Below, one piece after another: positions 25,039-34,125 of a DNA stretch of 64,000 bases. Each line of letters opens with the position of its first letter. Within the stretch, counting starts at the first letter, position 1. The DNA is taken from contig NZ_CP065218.1 of the NCBI RefSeq assembly GCF_015767675.1, positions 496,001 to 560,000 on the forward strand, given 5' to 3'. Source of the DNA: Vibrio navarrensis. Lineage in GTDB: Bacteria; Pseudomonadota; Gammaproteobacteria; Enterobacterales; Vibrionaceae. A program made the position numbers and the translations under genes. The notes below the pieces were generated by a model. It made no database searches. It was given only the letters and a program-made list of their open reading frames with translations, and was not told where the DNA came from.

Positions 25039-26790
25039 ATGACCATCGAATTTTCTAACTTCTCTTTTCGATATGAGTCGCTGGACAAACCGACGCTAAA
25101 AAATATCAATCTAAGGATAGAGAAAGGAGAGAAAATCGTCATCATTGGCCCAAGCGGCAGCGGCAAATCGACGCTTGGCCAATGCCTCAATGGGCTTATA
25201 CCACATGCGGTTAAAGGAGAAATCTCTGGCAACCTATGCATTAATGGGCAAGATACTGGCCCTTTTGAGATGCACCAATTCACCGAGCAAGTGGGCACGG
25301 TATTGCAAGATACCGACAGCCAGTTTGTAGGGTTGAGCATTGGTGAAGATATTGCGTTCGCGCTGGAAAACCAACTGACTAGCAATATTGAGATGTACCC
25401 GCTGGTCAAAGCCACTGCGCGTATGGTCGATCTGGAGATGATGCTGGAGCGCTCGCCGCACGATCTCTCCGGTGGACAGAAACAGCGTGTCTCACTGGCG
25501 GGCATCTTAGTCGACCATGTCGATATTCTGCTGTTTGATGAACCGCTGGCCGCACTTGACCCGAAAACGGGTAAAAAGACCATTGAAATCATTGATGATC
25601 TGCACACACAAAGTGGCAAAACCGTGGTGATTATTGAACACCGTCTGGAAGATGTGCTGCATCGGCCAGTGGATCGCATCATCTTGATGGATAACGGCGA
25701 GATAATTGCCGACACCACACCTGACAAGCTGCTTGCTTCTTCTTTGCTGGCGCAGTACGGAATTCGTGAGCCGCTCTACCTTTCAGCCTTAAAAGCGGCG
25801 GGCTGCCAGCTTACTGAACATCATCATCCATCGAAGCTGTCGCACATCCCTGTCGAACCGTTTGCCGAACCGCTTCGCGCTTGGTTTGATGCCGCTACCA
25901 ATGCCTCTGACTTCCCTTCGTCTGCTCCTCTTTTGCAAGTGCGTAATTTGACCTATTCCTATGATGGTGAGAAAAATGCGCTTGAGGGGATGAATTTCGA
26001 CATTCAACGCGGAGAGTTTGTCTCCGTGCTGGGTAAAAACGGCTCAGGAAAATCCACCATCACCAAACTGCTGATGGGGGTACTGACGCCAGATGCAGGT
26101 GCAATGTACTTAAATGGCGACGACCTCAGTCTGTTGTCGATTTTTGAGCGCAGCCAAAAAATCGGCGTAGTGATGCAAAACCCCAATCATATGATCTCCC
26201 ATCACATGATTTTCGATGAAGTCGCTTTTGGCCTGCGTAATCGTGGCCTCGACGAAATGCAGATCGAGAGCAAAGTGCTCGACGTTCTGGCGCTGTGTGG
26301 ACTGAGCAAATATCGGCATTGGCCGATTGAAGCGCTGAGCTACGGACAGAAAAAACGCGTGACCATCGCCTCGATTCTCGCTTTAGAGCCGGAACTGTTG
26401 ATCCTTGATGAACCGACCGCAGGTCAAGATTATCGCAATTACACCGCGATGTTGCGCTTTATCGAAAAACTCAACCGCGAGCTTGGCATCACGGTGATGA
26501 TCATCTCGCACGATCTGCACCTAGTGCTTGAATACACCACACGTTCGCTGGTCATTGCCGACAGCAAATTGATCGCCGATGCGCCGATGACCCACGTTTT
26601 GAGCTCGCCCACTTTGCTCGATAGCGCCAACCTCACGATCACCAGTTTGTACCCGTTGGCGGAAAAATTTGCCATCGCAGACCGTGATGGGTTAATGCGC
26701 CACTTTATCGCCAGCGAGAAAGCCCATCGCGAGAAAGTCGACGAAAGTGAAACCTTGTCAACCGAGCGCTGTCACGAGAAGCAGGCATGA
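25039..26790 (+). CDS. ECF transporter double ATPase (EcfA-EcfA' fusion)
   Basis: A 583-residue cytoplasmic ATPase with two complete ABC domains in one chain. Domain 1 (about 1-240): Walker A GPSGSGKST, Q-loop, signature LSGGQKQR, Walker B ILLFDEPLAALD. Domain 2 (about 295-530): Walker A GKNGSGKST, signature LSYGQKKR (Tyr for the second Gly position), Walker B LLILDEPTAGQD. ECF importers use two ATPase halves, normally separate genes; fusion guarantees a one-to-one ratio. The gene overlaps ecfT by 4 bp. The altered second signature is common in EcfA pairs and need not abolish function. Confidence 0.9.
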   Translation: MTIEFSNFSFRYESLDKPTLKNINLRIEKGEKIVIIGPSGSGKSTLGQCLNGLIPHAVKGEISGNLCINGQDTGPFEMHQFTEQVGTVLQDTDSQFVGLSIGEDIAFALENQLTSNIEMYPLVKATARMVDLEMMLERSPHDLSGGQKQRVSLAGILVDHVDILLFDEPLAALDPKTGKKTIEIIDDLHTQSGKTVVIIEHRLEDVLHRPVDRIILMDNGEIIADTTPDKLLASSLLAQYGIREPLYLSALKAAGCQLTEHHHPSKLSHIPVEPFAEPLRAWFDAATNASDFPSSAPLLQVRNLTYSYDGEKNALEGMNFDIQRGEFVSVLGKNGSGKSTITKLLMGVLTPDAGAMYLNGDDLSLLSIFERSQKIGVVMQNPNHMISHHMIFDEVAFGLRNRGLDEMQIESKVLDVLALCGLSKYRHWPIEALSYGQKKRVTIASILALEPELLILDEPTAGQDYRNYTAMLRFIEKLNRELGITVMIISHDLHLVLEYTTRSLVIADSKLIADAPMTHVLSSPTLLDSANLTITSLYPLAEKFAIADRDGLMRHFIASEKAHREKVDESETLSTERCHEKQA

Positions 26791-27629
26791 AAGAGACCAA
26801 AATGAAGTTTGGTATCAACTACATTGATACCCAATCGCCATTGCATCAACTTAACGGCATCACTAAGTTCGCCCTGTTTATCGCGTGGATCACGGTAGTA
26901 CTCACTACCTTTGACTTACGGATGATTGGCTTGTTGATCATCGCAGGTCTTGGGCTGCTAAAACTCACCCGAGTGCCATTTCGCGTGTATAAACCTTTGC
27001 TGCTGGGTACCGCGAGTGTTCTGCTGCTCAACGCACTGTTCATGTTTGCCTTAGCTCCGCAGCAAGGCAGCGAATACATCGGCACTGCGCACGTACTGCT
27101 CTCGCTGCCCGGAGACTACTCGCTCACCCAAGAGACGCTGTTTTACCTAGTCACCGTGACGCTGAAATATTTCAGCATGTTCCCGATTGCGTTGGTGTTT
27201 GTCTTCACAACCCATCCGACGGAGTTTGCCGCGAGCCTTAACCGCCTCGGCGTGCCTTACAAAATCGCCTACGCGGTCAGTTTAACGTTGCGTTACCTAC
27301 CGGAAGTGAAGAAAGATTTCGTCAATATCATGCACGCCCAGCAAGCTCGCGGAGTCGAACTCAGCAAGAAAGCACCGCTGTTTACGCGTTTGAAAAATGT
27401 CGCCAAAATTCTTGGCCCGCTCATTTTTTCCAGCTTAGAGCGCGCAGACCAAATTTCCAACGCGATGACACTACGCGGCTTTGGTCGGCATAATTCGCGT
27501 ACTTGGTACAGTTTAAAACCGCTCAAACAAATGGATTATCTTTGCCTAACCGCGATTGTCGTGATCGTCGCGGCAGCGATTGGTAAGCGCTTACTCGACA
27601 CGGCTCTATTCTGGTATCCGTGGTCGTAA
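26787..27629 (+). CDS. ecfT: ECF transporter transmembrane subunit EcfT
   Basis: Integral membrane coupling subunit of the ECF importer. The 280-residue chain has N-terminal helices (FALFIAWITVVLTTFDLRMIGLL, VYKPLLLGTASVLLLNALFMF), a central cytoplasmic region with the EcfT coupling motifs (HAQQARGVEL and MTLRGFG, the paired Ala-Arg-Gly helices that touch the ATPases), and a C-terminal helix. The start is coupled to the ATPase stop (ATGA overlap); an ATG 15 nt later (MKFGINYI) is possible. It ends the three-gene transporter operon before a perfect terminator. Confidence 0.9.
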   Translation: MKETKMKFGINYIDTQSPLHQLNGITKFALFIAWITVVLTTFDLRMIGLLIIAGLGLLKLTRVPFRVYKPLLLGTASVLLLNALFMFALAPQQGSEYIGTAHVLLSLPGDYSLTQETLFYLVTVTLKYFSMFPIALVFVFTTHPTEFAASLNRLGVPYKIAYAVSLTLRYLPEVKKDFVNIMHAQQARGVELSKKAPLFTRLKNVAKILGPLIFSSLERADQISNAMTLRGFGRHNSRTWYSLKPLKQMDYLCLTAIVVIVAAAIGKRLLDTALFWYPWS

Positions 27630-27634
27630 AAACA

Positions 27635-27663
27635 GCGAGGCCCTGCATTATGCAGGGCCTCGC
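27635..27663. terminator. Bidirectional hairpin between ecfT and the molybdoenzyme gene
   Basis: A perfect 13-bp stem (GCGAGGCCCTGCA / TGCAGGGCCTCGC) with a TTA loop lies between two convergent genes. The flanking tracts are short (AAAAACA before, AATTTAG after). Confidence 0.8.
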
Positions 27664-27678
27664 AATTTAGCATAGTGA

Positions 27679-30003
27679 TTAGACTGCGGTGGTCGCAATC
27701 ACCTCACTTGGCTGGGCTTTTTCAAGTTTAATCGCAATAAACTTGGAGGTTGGGGTAAATGTGCGTTCACCGTAACTCTCCAGCGGAACCAAAGGGTTAG
27801 TCTCAGGGTAATAGGCCGCAGCTTGCCCCGCAGGCATATCATACGCCACCAGCTCAAAGCCGCTCACACGGCGTTCCACGCCATCTTCCCACAAGCTCAC
27901 CAAGTCGACTTTGTCACCCGCTTGATAACCCAAACGGCGAATTTCCTCTTGATTGACAAACAGCACATCACGTCGGCCAAATACGCCACGATAACGGTCG
28001 TTCAAACCATACAGCGTGGTGTTGTATTGATCGTGCGAGCGCAGCGTTTGCAAAATCAGATCCGGAATATCACCACGTGACGTAACGTGCTCATTCACCA
28101 ATTGTGCTGGCAAAGCCGAAGGAGAAAACTGCGCTTTGCCACTGGCGGTATTCCACTCACGCCGCGCCGCCGCATTGCCCAGATAGAAACCGCCAGGGTG
28201 CTGCACGCGTTGGTTAAAATCTTTAAAACCGGGAATAGTCTGCTCAATCAAATCACGAATACGGCTGTAGTCGGCGATGGCCCAATCCCAGTCAATCGGG
28301 AAGTTGCCCAGCGTCGCTTTAGCAATCCCGGCCAAAATGGCGGGTTCAGAGCGCAAATGTGGCGAGCGCGGTTTCAACTGACCATACGAGAGGTGCACCA
28401 TACTAAAGGTATCTTCCACCGTTACGCCTTGCGGGCCATCAGCTTGCTCGTCGATTTCAGTGCGACCCAAGCACGGCAGGATCAAGGCATCACGCCCGGT
28501 CACCAAATGCGAGCGGTTGAGTTTAGTGGCGATGTGTACCGTCAGCTCACAGTTACGCATGGCTTGGTGAGTGCGAGGCGTATCCGGTGTTGCTTGGGCG
28601 AAATTGCCACCAAGACCGATAAAGACTTTAGCGCGTTTTTCTTCCATCGCCTGAATCGCCTGCACGGCGTTGTGGCCATGTGAGCGAGGCACCTTAAACT
28701 GAAAACGTTTCTCCAGTGCATCAAGCAAAAACGCAGGCGGTTTCTCATTGATCCCCATGGTGCGATCGCCCTGCACATTACTGTGACCACGCACTGGCGA
28801 TAAGCCTGCGCCCGGTTTGCCCACGTTGCCGCGCAGCAATTGCAGATTCACCACTTCCTGAATGGTTACTACCGAGTGGCGATGCTGCGTGAGCCCCATC
28901 GCCCAGCACATGATGACGCGATCGGCGTGGCGATAGATGTGCGCCAGCGACTCAATTTCATCGAGTTGCAAACCTGATTGATCAACAATTTGCTGCCAAG
29001 ATGTTTGCTCAACGGCGGCTAAATAGGCGTCTAATCCGTTGGTGTGCTGACGAATGAACTCGTGGTCAAACACAGGTTCCCCGCCCTGCGCGTACGCTTC
29101 ACGTTCCCATTGCAAAAGAAACTTCGCCATGCCGCGAAACACCGCCATGTCGCCGCCCAGCGCCGGATGATAATAAGCGCTGCTGGTCGGTTTAGAGCCG
29201 TTGCGTAGCATTTCAATCGGCAATTGTGGGTTTTGAAAACGCTCCAAACCACGCTCTTTGAGTGGGTTAAGGCAGACAACCTGTGCACCGCGTTTTACCG
29301 CCGCGCGCAGCGGTTCTAACATCCGCGGATGGTTAGTACCGGGGTTTTGTCCGACAATAAAAATCGCATCAGCGTGCTCAAAATCTTTAAACACCACCGT
29401 GCCTTTACCCACCCCGATGGTTTCAAACAGCCCGATCGCGCTGGCCTCGTGACACATATTGGAACAGTCGGGAAAATTATTGGTGCCAAAGGCACGCACA
29501 AACAGCTGATAGAGATAGGCCGCTTCGTTGCTGGCTCGCCCCGAGGTGTAGAATTCCGCTTCATCAGGCGACTGCAGCGCGTTGAGATGCTTGGCAACTA
29601 AATCAAATGCCTCTTGCCAAGAGATAGAGACATAGTGATCGCTACTCGCATCGTAGCGCATCGGATGGCTCAAACGACCTTGGTATTCCAACCAGTAGTC
29701 ACTTTGCTTTGCCAACTCACTGACACTGTGCTGGGCAAAAAATTCCGGCTCGACTAAGCGGCTGGTGGCTTCCCAGTTGACGGCTTTGGCGCCGTTTTCG
29801 CAAAAATTGACCACGCCGTTTTCCGGCGATTCTCCCCAAGCGCACCCGGGACAGTCAAAGCCACCATTTTGGTTAGTCTTGAGCATCGCGCGTAGGTTAC
29901 GAAAGGCATTGTCGCTGCCTAACCAGCTTTTCGTGACCGCTTTGAGCGCTCCCCAGCCACCAGCAGGGCCAGAATATTGTTCAATTTGTTCTTTTTGCTT
30001 CAT
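27679..30003 (-). CDS. YdeP-type molybdopterin oxidoreductase (formate dehydrogenase-like alpha subunit)
   Basis: A 774-residue bis-MGD molybdoenzyme related to formate dehydrogenase H and E. coli YdeP. The start at 30003 (MKQKEQIEQYSG) has a GAGGAG site 7 nt upstream. An N-terminal Fe-S-type motif is visible (FDCPGCAWGE ... NFCENGAKAVNWE). The probable Mo-proximal segment reads FPDCSNMCHEAS, so Cys rather than selenocysteine. Further signatures: IFIVGQNPGTNHPRM, CWAMGLTQHRHSV, GNVGKPGAGLSPVRGHSNVQGD and a C-terminal domain with FVNQEEIRRLGY and DMPAGQAAAYYPETNP. No signal peptide, so cytoplasmic. Divergent neighbours are a LysR regulator and fdhD, which supplies sulphur to the cofactor of this enzyme class; that supports the assignment. 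YdeP in E. coli is linked to acid resistance; the true substrate is not known. Confidence 0.9.
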   Translation of the reverse strand: MKQKEQIEQYSGPAGGWGALKAVTKSWLGSDNAFRNLRAMLKTNQNGGFDCPGCAWGESPENGVVNFCENGAKAVNWEATSRLVEPEFFAQHSVSELAKQSDYWLEYQGRLSHPMRYDASSDHYVSISWQEAFDLVAKHLNALQSPDEAEFYTSGRASNEAAYLYQLFVRAFGTNNFPDCSNMCHEASAIGLFETIGVGKGTVVFKDFEHADAIFIVGQNPGTNHPRMLEPLRAAVKRGAQVVCLNPLKERGLERFQNPQLPIEMLRNGSKPTSSAYYHPALGGDMAVFRGMAKFLLQWEREAYAQGGEPVFDHEFIRQHTNGLDAYLAAVEQTSWQQIVDQSGLQLDEIESLAHIYRHADRVIMCWAMGLTQHRHSVVTIQEVVNLQLLRGNVGKPGAGLSPVRGHSNVQGDRTMGINEKPPAFLLDALEKRFQFKVPRSHGHNAVQAIQAMEEKRAKVFIGLGGNFAQATPDTPRTHQAMRNCELTVHIATKLNRSHLVTGRDALILPCLGRTEIDEQADGPQGVTVEDTFSMVHLSYGQLKPRSPHLRSEPAILAGIAKATLGNFPIDWDWAIADYSRIRDLIEQTIPGFKDFNQRVQHPGGFYLGNAAARREWNTASGKAQFSPSALPAQLVNEHVTSRGDIPDLILQTLRSHDQYNTTLYGLNDRYRGVFGRRDVLFVNQEEIRRLGYQAGDKVDLVSLWEDGVERRVSGFELVAYDMPAGQAAAYYPETNPLVPLESYGERTFTPTSKFIAIKLEKAQPSEVIATTAV

Positions 30004-30931
30004 GACGACACTCCTCGTTCGGAATGACAATGAACTCTGATTTACCACTCGGATTTATTAATGAGCGATAGAAAATAGCGATCCTAGCGTCAAGCACTTT
30101 GATTTCGGTGAAATAACGTTGAGGAGATAAAGTTCACTGACTGATTATTCAATGCCACAAATTATTTGGGGCGATTTTTATTTTAGATAGAGGTTAATCG
30201 CTATCTCTACGTTAGTCAAATTGATTGATTTAAATTTTAATTGATAGGAACTATCAGGATAATTAAATACAAAGCTTGCATTTTCATCACTTTTCTCGCT
30301 ATTGCTCTCTTAAAAACAAAGCGTTGAGAGCCATCACTGCCAAACGGGTTAATATTTCAATCTTGATAGAGCTCATCTATCAATTGATAAAAACAATCAA
30401 TTTGATCTGGGTCATTTTCAACTTTATTCTTGACCACAATCAAAGAAAGTGAAAATCAGCACAGAGTAAAAGCGTATTTAAAACTCAGAAACATTTCCGT
30501 AAATAGCTATTTTTTAACATTGAAAATCATTATTTAAATGAAGATTAAATGTTTTTATAAATTTTAATTTCTCTTTAATATTCGGAAATCAGCAAACTGA
30601 TATATTCTGTAAATTAATTAAAATAGCTGTGGTATTGTGAGCGAAACATCTATTTTTTTGGTGAGATTGCTGTATTCCACTGAGACTTTGCCACGACCAT
30701 CAATGCTTATTTATCGACCAACTCCAACCGCTATCATTACGCTACCCCGATCCGATTCACGACGTTTTTCTCTCGTGCGCCTTGAGTAGAAAGATATGGC
30801 GTTTTCAATAAGCGATGCGTACTCACCGATTGCAATCCGAAGCGCTGATCGTCAATATTGAGCAAAACGACTCAAGTCAGGCCGTTTCAATGCCTGCAAC
30901 CTCTCTACGCTTGGCGGCTTAGGAAAGCACT
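30004..30931. other. 928-bp AT-rich regulatory region between the molybdoenzyme and LysR genes
   Basis: No convincing gene. The part nearest the molybdoenzyme (30060-30400) contains repeated GATAG/CTATC half-sites arranged as inverted repeats (see next entry). The middle (30480-30630) is very AT-rich. The LysR-proximal 270 bp are closer to average composition but contain only a 28-codon frame without a ribosome-binding site. A small RNA or long leader cannot be excluded. Confidence 0.6.
30186..30400. promoter_or_regulatory. Cluster of TTGATAG/CTATCAA inverted repeats (likely LysR operators)
   Basis: Four sites: GATAG-N10-CTATC at 30186-30205; TGATAG-GAA-CTATCA at 30242-30256; TTGATAG-N7-CTATCAA at 30363-30383 (perfect 7-bp arms); and TTGAT-N7-ATCAA at 30384-30400, directly abutting. 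The ATAG-N7-CTAT spacing of the third is that of OxyR-type LysR binding sites. The LysR protein encoded at 30932 is the natural candidate. Confidence 0.6.
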
Positions 30932-31834
30932 ATGGATATTAAGCAATTGAAATACCTCATTGCTCTCGACGAAACCCAGCATTTCGGGCAAGCCGCAGCG
31001 ATGTGCCACATTACCCAGCCAACCCTGTCGATGCGTATCCGCAATTTAGAAGAGGAGTTGCAACTCACTTTGATTAACCGTGGCCAGCGCTTCGAAGGAT
31101 TTACCGATGCAGGCGAGCGCATTCTCGCTTGGGCGCGCAGTGTGCTCGCCGCGCACGACGGTTTGCAAGCAGAAGCCGCCAACTGCCGCGGGCAACTGGT
31201 CGGGAATCTGCGTTTTGGCATGGTCCCTCTAGCCAGCCTTGACCCGATGACGTTGCTCAAGCCACTCACCCAACACTACCCAGATCTGCGCTATCAGCTC
31301 TTTTCGATGACCTCGGAACAAGTAGTTGACGCGTTAAACCGCAATCAGCTTGATCTCGGCCTTTGCTATCTCGATCAACTCGATACGCGCCAATTTGAGG
31401 TGTTTGAACTTCAACCTACCCGCATGGGGCTACTGCACGATAACCGTTATTTTTCCTTCGACCAGAGCGAAATGGCTTGGGAGAGTCTCGATAAGATCCC
31501 GCTTGGCTTGCTTACTCAGGGGATGCATTACCGCCGCTCGATTGACCTTAGTTTTCACAGTCACGCTATTGAACCGCACATTCAGTTAGAGAGTGACTCG
31601 ACATTTCAGTTGCTGCAAGCGGTCAACGCCGGGCTATGTTGTACCATTATGCCACTCAATGGTGGCATGGAAGCCATGAACGAGCATCTGCGGATGATCC
31701 CGATCGCCAAAGCCAAGGTACACTCGCGGATTGGCCTACTGATTCGCAGCAGTGAACCGCGTTCGGTACTGGCTGAACGATGCTTTGCCAAAGCAAAGAC
31801 GATATTTGCCGCCGACTCGCTCACCACGGCATAA
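30932..31834 (+). CDS. LysR-family transcriptional regulator
   Basis: A 300-residue LysR-type regulator. N-terminal winged HTH at about 1-60 (MDIKQLKYLIALDETQHFGQ, TQPTLSMRIRNLEEELQLTL), linker helix, then the periplasmic-binding-like effector domain from about residue 90 (GNLRFGMVPLASLDPMTLL, LDLGLCYLDQLDT, LLQAVNAGLCCTIMP). The start follows AGGAAAG. It is divergent from the YdeP-type enzyme and 14 bp upstream of fdhD, so it probably forms an operon with fdhD and regulates both directions through the TTGATAG repeats. The effector is unknown. Confidence 0.9.
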   Translation: MDIKQLKYLIALDETQHFGQAAAMCHITQPTLSMRIRNLEEELQLTLINRGQRFEGFTDAGERILAWARSVLAAHDGLQAEAANCRGQLVGNLRFGMVPLASLDPMTLLKPLTQHYPDLRYQLFSMTSEQVVDALNRNQLDLGLCYLDQLDTRQFEVFELQPTRMGLLHDNRYFSFDQSEMAWESLDKIPLGLLTQGMHYRRSIDLSFHSHAIEPHIQLESDSTFQLLQAVNAGLCCTIMPLNGGMEAMNEHLRMIPIAKAKVHSRIGLLIRSSEPRSVLAERCFAKAKTIFAADSLTTA

Positions 31835-31848
31835 AGAGAGAAAAACTC

Positions 31849-32715
31849 ATGACCTGCACCATCACACCTCTGACGCAACTGAGTGAAACCAACTTCGCTG
31901 CACAAAAACCAGATCGTTATCAATATGTAGAGATGGATACCGGACGCACTCAAGGCAGTAAAGCGCTGGCGAGTGAAACAGCGCTCTCCATCAGTTTTAA
32001 TGGCATCAGCTACGCGGTGATGATGGTGACACCGGGCAACATCGAAGATTTCGTTATTGGGTTTAGCCTCAGCAGCGGCGTGGTGCACTCAGCTCGTGAA
32101 ATTCACGATATGCAGTTAAGCGTTGGCCAAGATTCACTGCATGCGGCGGTTGAGATCGCCAATCGCGCATTTTGGGCGTTGAAAAGCCAGCGTCGCCAGT
32201 TAGCCGGAACCAGCGGCTGTGGCATTTGTGGCGTGGAAGCGCTTGAGCAAGCTTTGCCATCGCTGGAAACACTGCCAGAGGTTGCGCCGCCTAAGCCAGC
32301 TTTGTTTTCTGGGCTACGTGAGCGCATTCAGCAAGCGCAAGTGTTGGCTCAACATAGCGGCGCATTGCACGCGGCGCTGTATGTCACTGACGTCGGTGAA
32401 CTGGCGCTGTGCCGCGAAGATATTGGTCGTCACAATGCCTTGGATAAACTGATAGGCGCGATGGTGCAAGCAAACGTCAACCCAGAACAAGGATTTGTAG
32501 TGATGACCAGTCGCTGCAGTTTGGAGCTGATCCACAAAGCGGTGCGCGCCAGAATCGCCACCTTGGTGACGCTCTCGGCACCGACTTCACTGACGGTGCA
32601 ATGGGCTCGCCGCCATCATTTGAACCTCGTCCATCTGCCCAAAAACAGCGCGCCGAGACTCTACAGCCCGGCGCCGCTTTGGGGAAACGAGCGACTCAAG
32701 CGAACTCACCAGTGA
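31849..32715 (+). CDS. fdhD: FdhD, formate dehydrogenase sulfurtransferase
   Basis: Cytoplasmic sulphur carrier that passes sulphur from a cysteine desulphurase to the bis-MGD cofactor of formate dehydrogenases. The 288-residue chain starts at the ATG at 31849 (MTCTITPLTQLSETN) after AGAGAG. The essential CxxC is in GTSGCGICGVEAL (about residues 121-133). Further signatures: FVIGFSLSSGVVHS, CREDIGRHNALDKLIGAMV and VVMTSRCSLELIHKAVRA. Its closeness to a YdeP-type enzyme and a shared regulator indicates that it matures that enzyme, though it may also serve other formate dehydrogenases in the cell. Confidence 0.94.
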   Translation: MTCTITPLTQLSETNFAAQKPDRYQYVEMDTGRTQGSKALASETALSISFNGISYAVMMVTPGNIEDFVIGFSLSSGVVHSAREIHDMQLSVGQDSLHAAVEIANRAFWALKSQRRQLAGTSGCGICGVEALEQALPSLETLPEVAPPKPALFSGLRERIQQAQVLAQHSGALHAALYVTDVGELALCREDIGRHNALDKLIGAMVQANVNPEQGFVVMTSRCSLELIHKAVRARIATLVTLSAPTSLTVQWARRHHLNLVHLPKNSAPRLYSPAPLWGNERLKRTHQ

Positions 32716-32745
32716 GTAAAAAGCAAGTTCGCTATGATGAATAGC

Positions 32746-33927
32746 TTAGCTCCAGCGCAAGACGCGCGTTTCGTTCCCTTCCTCTGGTTTGGCCGGAATA
32801 TTGAGCGAGAGTAGCAAACTCACCCCAGCCATTGCCGCGCCAATGTAGAACACGCTGGAAGGCGAAACCAGCCAGATCACGCCAAAGGTCACCGGAATCA
32901 CTACCGCCGCGATGTGATTGATGGTGAAAGCAACACCTGCGGTTGAGGCCATGTCTGCTGGATCAGCAATCTTCTGGAAGTAGGTTTTGATCGCCAGCGC
33001 CAGCGCAAAAAAGAGGTGGTCAATCACATACAGCGCGGCGGCCCACTCTGCACTTTTGACTAAGCCGTAGCCGACGAAGACAAAAATCAGCCCAACGTAC
33101 TCAAACATCAGCGCCTTGCGCTCACCCACCACACCGATAAAACGGCCAATCCGTTTGGCAAACAAAAAGTTGAACAGATAATTGATCAAAAACAGCAGCG
33201 TAATATCTGCCGCCGAGTAGCCAAATTTTTCCACCATCAAAAAGCCCGCAAACACCGTGAAGATCTGCCGGCGTGCACCACTCATAAAAGTGAGGGCGTA
33301 GTAGAGCCAGTAGCGCTTACGCAGTACCAGCTTCTTATTTTGTTGTACCTCGGTTTTAAACTGCGGAAAAGCAAACACCATCACCAGCACCAACACGAAC
33401 CCGACACTACCAGCAATCAGATACACAGTGCGAAAATCGAATTTCAGTTGCTCCAACATTAACCAAATCGAGCCGTAAGTAACCAGCGAAGCCAGTGCGC
33501 CCACTGAGACATATTTACCCAGCATTTCCGGCGCTTCCGCTTTACTCAGCCACTGTAAGGAGAGCGACTGCTTGAGGGTTTCAAAGTAGTGAAAGCCCGT
33601 CGACATCAATAACGTAGTCAGCAGCAGACCAAACAGGGAAGGAAACAGTCCGGTGATCGCCGTGCCGAGCGTGAGCATTGCCAGTGAAATCAACATGAAG
33701 CGTTGTTCACGAATAAACAGTAAGACAAATACCACGGTAAAAGCGAGAAAACCGGGTATTTCACGCACACTTTGCAATAAACCAATATCCGCACCATCAA
33801 AGTTGGCTTTTTCTATCACAAAGTTATTGAGAAGCGCCATCCAAGTGGAGAAGGCGATAGGCACGATGATGGAAACGAGCAGTAAGAAGTTTTGCGGTGT
33901 TTTCCAACCTTGGCGGTTTGCGGTCAT
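32746..33927 (-). CDS. MFS transporter
   Basis: A 393-residue inner-membrane protein of the major facilitator superfamily with about 12 hydrophobic helices (FLLLVSIIVPIAFSTWMALL, FLAFTVVFVLLFI, AITGLFPSLFGLLLTTLLM, VYLIAGSVGFVLVLVMVFAF and others) and a basic cytoplasmic loop in the middle (KTEVQQNKKLVLRKRYW). The start ATG at 33927 follows AGGGA. It converges with fdhD, 30 bp away, and stands alone. The substrate is not predictable from sequence or context. Confidence 0.85.
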   Translation of the reverse strand: MTANRQGWKTPQNFLLLVSIIVPIAFSTWMALLNNFVIEKANFDGADIGLLQSVREIPGFLAFTVVFVLLFIREQRFMLISLAMLTLGTAITGLFPSLFGLLLTTLLMSTGFHYFETLKQSLSLQWLSKAEAPEMLGKYVSVGALASLVTYGSIWLMLEQLKFDFRTVYLIAGSVGFVLVLVMVFAFPQFKTEVQQNKKLVLRKRYWLYYALTFMSGARRQIFTVFAGFLMVEKFGYSAADITLLFLINYLFNFLFAKRIGRFIGVVGERKALMFEYVGLIFVFVGYGLVKSAEWAAALYVIDHLFFALALAIKTYFQKIADPADMASTAGVAFTINHIAAVVIPVTFGVIWLVSPSSVFYIGAAMAGVSLLLSLNIPAKPEEGNETRVLRWS

Positions 33928-34052
33928 GAGCTGTCCCTAGTTTTGACGTGAATAAGCCCAGCGCGGCCGATTCAGAACAGTCGTCATCATACTCTGCTGG
34001 CATTCAAAGGTGAAATTATTGTTACAAAAGGTATCGGTGGGAAGAAAAGGAT

Positions 34053-34091
34053 AAAAAAGCCCCCCGAGATGGACAATCTTCGGGGGGGCTC
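34053..34091 (-). terminator. Terminator of the S41 protease gene
   Basis: GC-rich stem (AGCCCCCC / GGGGGGGCT, imperfect extension through GAGAT/ATCTT) followed on the minus strand by TTTTTT. It lies 35 bp beyond the stop codon. Confidence 0.85.
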
Positions 34092-34125
34092 AATCGACTT
34101 CGAACAGTGAGGAATAGAGGCTCTA

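Noticed and set aside
25029..25727. Long open frame antisense to the ECF ATPase gene
   Set aside because: Ser/Ile-rich low-quality protein, fully opposite a gene with all ABC motifs; it is a codon-bias shadow.
28087..28683. Long open frame antisense to the molybdoenzyme gene
   Set aside because: No ribosome-binding site or domain; opposite a well-supported gene.
30703..30789. 28-codon frame in the long intergenic region
   Set aside because: No ribosome-binding site and no recognisable features; a frame of this length is expected by chance.
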